This document shows, piece after piece, positions 6,010 through 7,040 of a DNA stretch of 7,040 nt. The number at the start of each line of letters is the position of its first letter. Within the stretch, counting starts at the first letter, position 1. The stretch comes from Chloroflexota bacterium (lineage in GTDB: Bacteria > Chloroflexota > Limnocylindria > Limnocylindrales > CSP1-4): assembly GCA_021789355.1 (NCBI GenBank), contig JAJYJR010000306.1, positions 1 through 7,040 on the forward strand, written 5' to 3'. Both the position numbers and the translations under genes were made by a program. The notes beneath the pieces are model-generated. The model had not been told where the DNA came from and did not search any database. It worked only from the letters and a program-made list of their open reading frames with translations.

Positions 6010-6071
6010 GGTCTCGGCGTCGTTACGGCGACAATATCAAGGCGCCAGTGCCTCCGCGCCGAACCTTGACT

Positions 6072-6134
6072 GAAACCCCTCGACCCCATCGTCGATGAGG
6101 TTGGCTTGGTCGGGGTGCGGATTCCGAGGGTTTC
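6072..6134. repeat. Long imperfect inverted repeat
   Basis: GAAACCCCTCG (6072-6082) pairs with CGAGGGTTTC (6125-6134) apart from one bulged C. Just inside, ACCCC (6083-6087) pairs with GGGGT (6112-6116). The transcript from either strand could form a 15-bp interrupted stem with a loop of about 24 bases. It lies downstream of both converging genes, so it may be a bidirectional terminator or the relic of a mobile element end. Confidence 0.45.
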
Positions 6135-6213
6135 CGGACAGTCGTTCCGATCCTGGGAATGATCACGTCAAGTGGTGTGGGCCCACCGTACTTTCCCATG
6201 GCCCCGGACAGTC
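6134..6213. repeat. Pair of 10-bp direct repeats CCGGACAGTC around a palindrome
   Basis: CCGGACAGTC occurs at 6134-6143 and 6204-6213, starts 70 bases apart, and both copies are followed by a similar TTCC-containing tail. Between them is the perfect palindrome GTGGGCCCAC (6177-6186). The arrangement resembles binding-site or element-end architecture, but no known site is recognised. Confidence 0.4.
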
Positions 6214-6344
6214 TTCCTAGCTTCGCAGCACATCTCGCATCATGGCATGGGATCGCGTGCCGTCAACCGTTCTCGCGGATCGCTGTTTCGACCGCTTCAG
6301 TCATACCCCGTTCGTCCTATGACTATGCCTGGGTCATCGGCGGG

Positions 6345-7040
6345 TCAGCCGCGCGCGAGCAGCGGCCCGACCTCCGTGATCAGGCGGGTCATCGATTCCT
6401 CGTCGTACGCCGACGGGAAGAGGCCGATGAGGTGCCGGTACCCGAGGTCGACGTATGGGGCGAGGCGCTCGGCCACGTCCTCGGGGGTGCCGACCGGCTG
6501 GTCGGTCCACGGCAGCGCCACCCGGTTGCGCTGGAACGCCTCGTGGAGCAGCCGCTCGGCCTCGGCGCGATCGTCACGGATGATCACCACGCCGACGTTC
6601 GTGGTGCGCTCGATCTCACGCGGATCGCGACCCACCGCCGCGCAGTGCTCGAGCAGGATCTCCTCCTTGTGCCGCACGGCCTCGATGCCGCCGCCCACGT
6701 TGTTCATGTCCGCGTACTGCGCGACGAGCTTCAGGGTGACCTGCTCGCCACCGCCCCCGATGCAGATCGGGAGGTGCCGCTGGACCGGCAATGGGTCGTT
6801 CCGCACGTGCGAGGCGCGGTAGCGCGAGCCCTCCGGCGCGGAGGGCTCGGTCCCGTCGAGCATGCCGCGCATGATCGGAAGCGCCTGGCGCAGCCAGCGC
6901 AACCGCTCCGGGGCGCCCGATCCGAACTCGAAGCCGAAGTCGTGGGCCTCGCCCTCGAACCACGCGGCACCGATGCCGAGGATGGCGCGGCCGTTGCTGA
7001 TGTGATCGAGGGTGGTGGCCATCTTGGCCACGAGGGTCGG
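6345..7040 (-). CDS. LLM-class F420-dependent oxidoreductase, 5' partial
   Basis: The C-terminal 231 residues of a luciferase-like monooxygenase (bacterial luciferase superfamily), the subgroup usually annotated as F420-dependent oxidoreductases; these use reduced F420 or flavin in a TIM barrel. The frame runs off the window edge (PTLVAKMATTLDHISNGRAI), so about 90 N-terminal residues are missing here and GTG 7031 is internal. Family landmarks, numbered from that GTG, are DHISNGRAILGIGAAWFEGE (9-28), the loop PERLRWLRQALPIM (41-54), LPICIGGGGEQVTLKLVAQY (87-106) with the glycine run near the cofactor phosphate, ADMNNVGGG (107-115) and the late GTPEDVAERL (181-190). It ends at TGA 6347-6345 (complement). 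It converges with the upstream operon across the 590-base gap. F420 rather than FMN is the likely cofactor by family, not proven; the substrate is unknown. Confidence 0.88.
   Translation of the reverse strand, partial: PTLVAKMATTLDHISNGRAILGIGAAWFEGEAHDFGFEFGSGAPERLRWLRQALPIMRGMLDGTEPSAPEGSRYRASHVRNDPLPVQRHLPICIGGGGEQVTLKLVAQYADMNNVGGGIEAVRHKEEILLEHCAAVGRDPREIERTTNVGVVIIRDDRAEAERLLHEAFQRNRVALPWTDQPVGTPEDVAERLAPYVDLGYRHLIGLFPSAYDEESMTRLITEVGPLLARG

Larger units (their letters stand above)
5754..6344. other. Gene-poor stretch between the operon and the oxidoreductase
   Basis: About 590 bases lie between two convergent genes. I see no convincing coding region; the plus-strand frames here are short or out-of-frame extensions. 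The stretch contains a hairpin right after the operon, a long imperfect inverted repeat (6072-6134), a 10-bp direct repeat CCGGACAGTC (6134-6143 and 6204-6213) and a perfect palindrome GTGGGCCCAC (6177-6186). No rRNA, tRNA or CRISPR pattern was seen. The repeats could be remains of a mobile element, but no transposase fragment could be read. Confidence 0.5.

Noticed and set aside
5269..6069. 266-residue plus-strand open frame
   Set aside because: More than half overlaps the TGT-like gene out of frame with Ser/Arg/Pro-rich sequence; the rest of the frame has no recognisable domain.
2057..6125. GGATTCC present at both ends of the accessory segment, as possible target-site duplication
   Set aside because: Seven shared bases over this distance are expected by chance and the flanking bases do not extend the match.
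6134..6213. Insertion sequence
   Set aside because: Repeats are present, but they are direct rather than inverted, only 70 bases apart, and no transposase reading frame is visible.
6172..6822. 216-residue plus-strand open frame
   Set aside because: Its greater part is antisense to the clear LLM-class oxidoreductase; Ser/Arg-rich with no motif.
1..7040. CRISPR array
   Set aside because: No regularly spaced repeat of suitable length occurs anywhere in the window.

Overview
The window is high-GC bacterial DNA. A hand count of 121-180 gives 45/60 G+C, while a sample inside the central operon (4561-4620) gives 36/60 and its promoter region (3181-3260) 40/80. A TAP-like secreted hydrolase, an F420-type luciferase-like oxidoreductase, GTG starts and GC-rich third positions suggest an actinobacterium or a high-GC Chloroflexota-type organism. 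The sequence alone does not settle which.

Layout. Positions 1-1340 hold the 3' part of a TAP-like alpha/beta hydrolase with all three catalytic residues visible. Positions 1429-2057 hold the N-terminal two thirds of an aldo/keto reductase, broken by a one-base frameshift near 1557-1561 and cut off after the YYPLESG motif. Positions 2058-2331 carry no recognisable gene but hold several hairpins and a tandem repeat. Positions 2332-3069 encode a small membrane protein with a NERD domain. Positions 3070-3259 are a regulatory gap with a perfect inverted repeat and a near-consensus sigma-70 promoter (TTGACA-17-TATACT) that contains a GTATA-N9-TATAC dyad. Positions 3260-5753 are a tight three-gene operon. 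Positions 5754-6344 hold no convincing gene but several repeats. Positions 6345-7040, on the minus strand, are the C-terminal part of an LLM-class oxidoreductase.

The most interesting part is the three-gene operon. It encodes a BrnT-like toxin, a fusion protein with two ribbon-helix-helix (CopG/BrnA-like) segments followed by a YwgA/SocA-like (Panacea-type) domain, and a 417-residue protein with a CxCxxC cluster that looks like a distant tRNA-guanine transglycosylase (TGT/DpdA-type) TIM barrel. The genes overlap by 1 and 4 bases (TGATG and ATGA), so they are probably translated together. The working model is a toxin-antitoxin module with an unusually elaborate antitoxin, autoregulated at the promoter dyad and coupled to a possible nucleobase-modifying enzyme. 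The two TA assignments rest on recognisable motifs. The TGT-like call and the system-level function are inference.

The lower GC of the operon, the truncated reductase on one side and the gene-poor, repeat-bearing stretches on both sides fit a horizontally acquired segment between ordinary metabolic genes. No integrase, transposase, tRNA gene or CRISPR array was found in the window.
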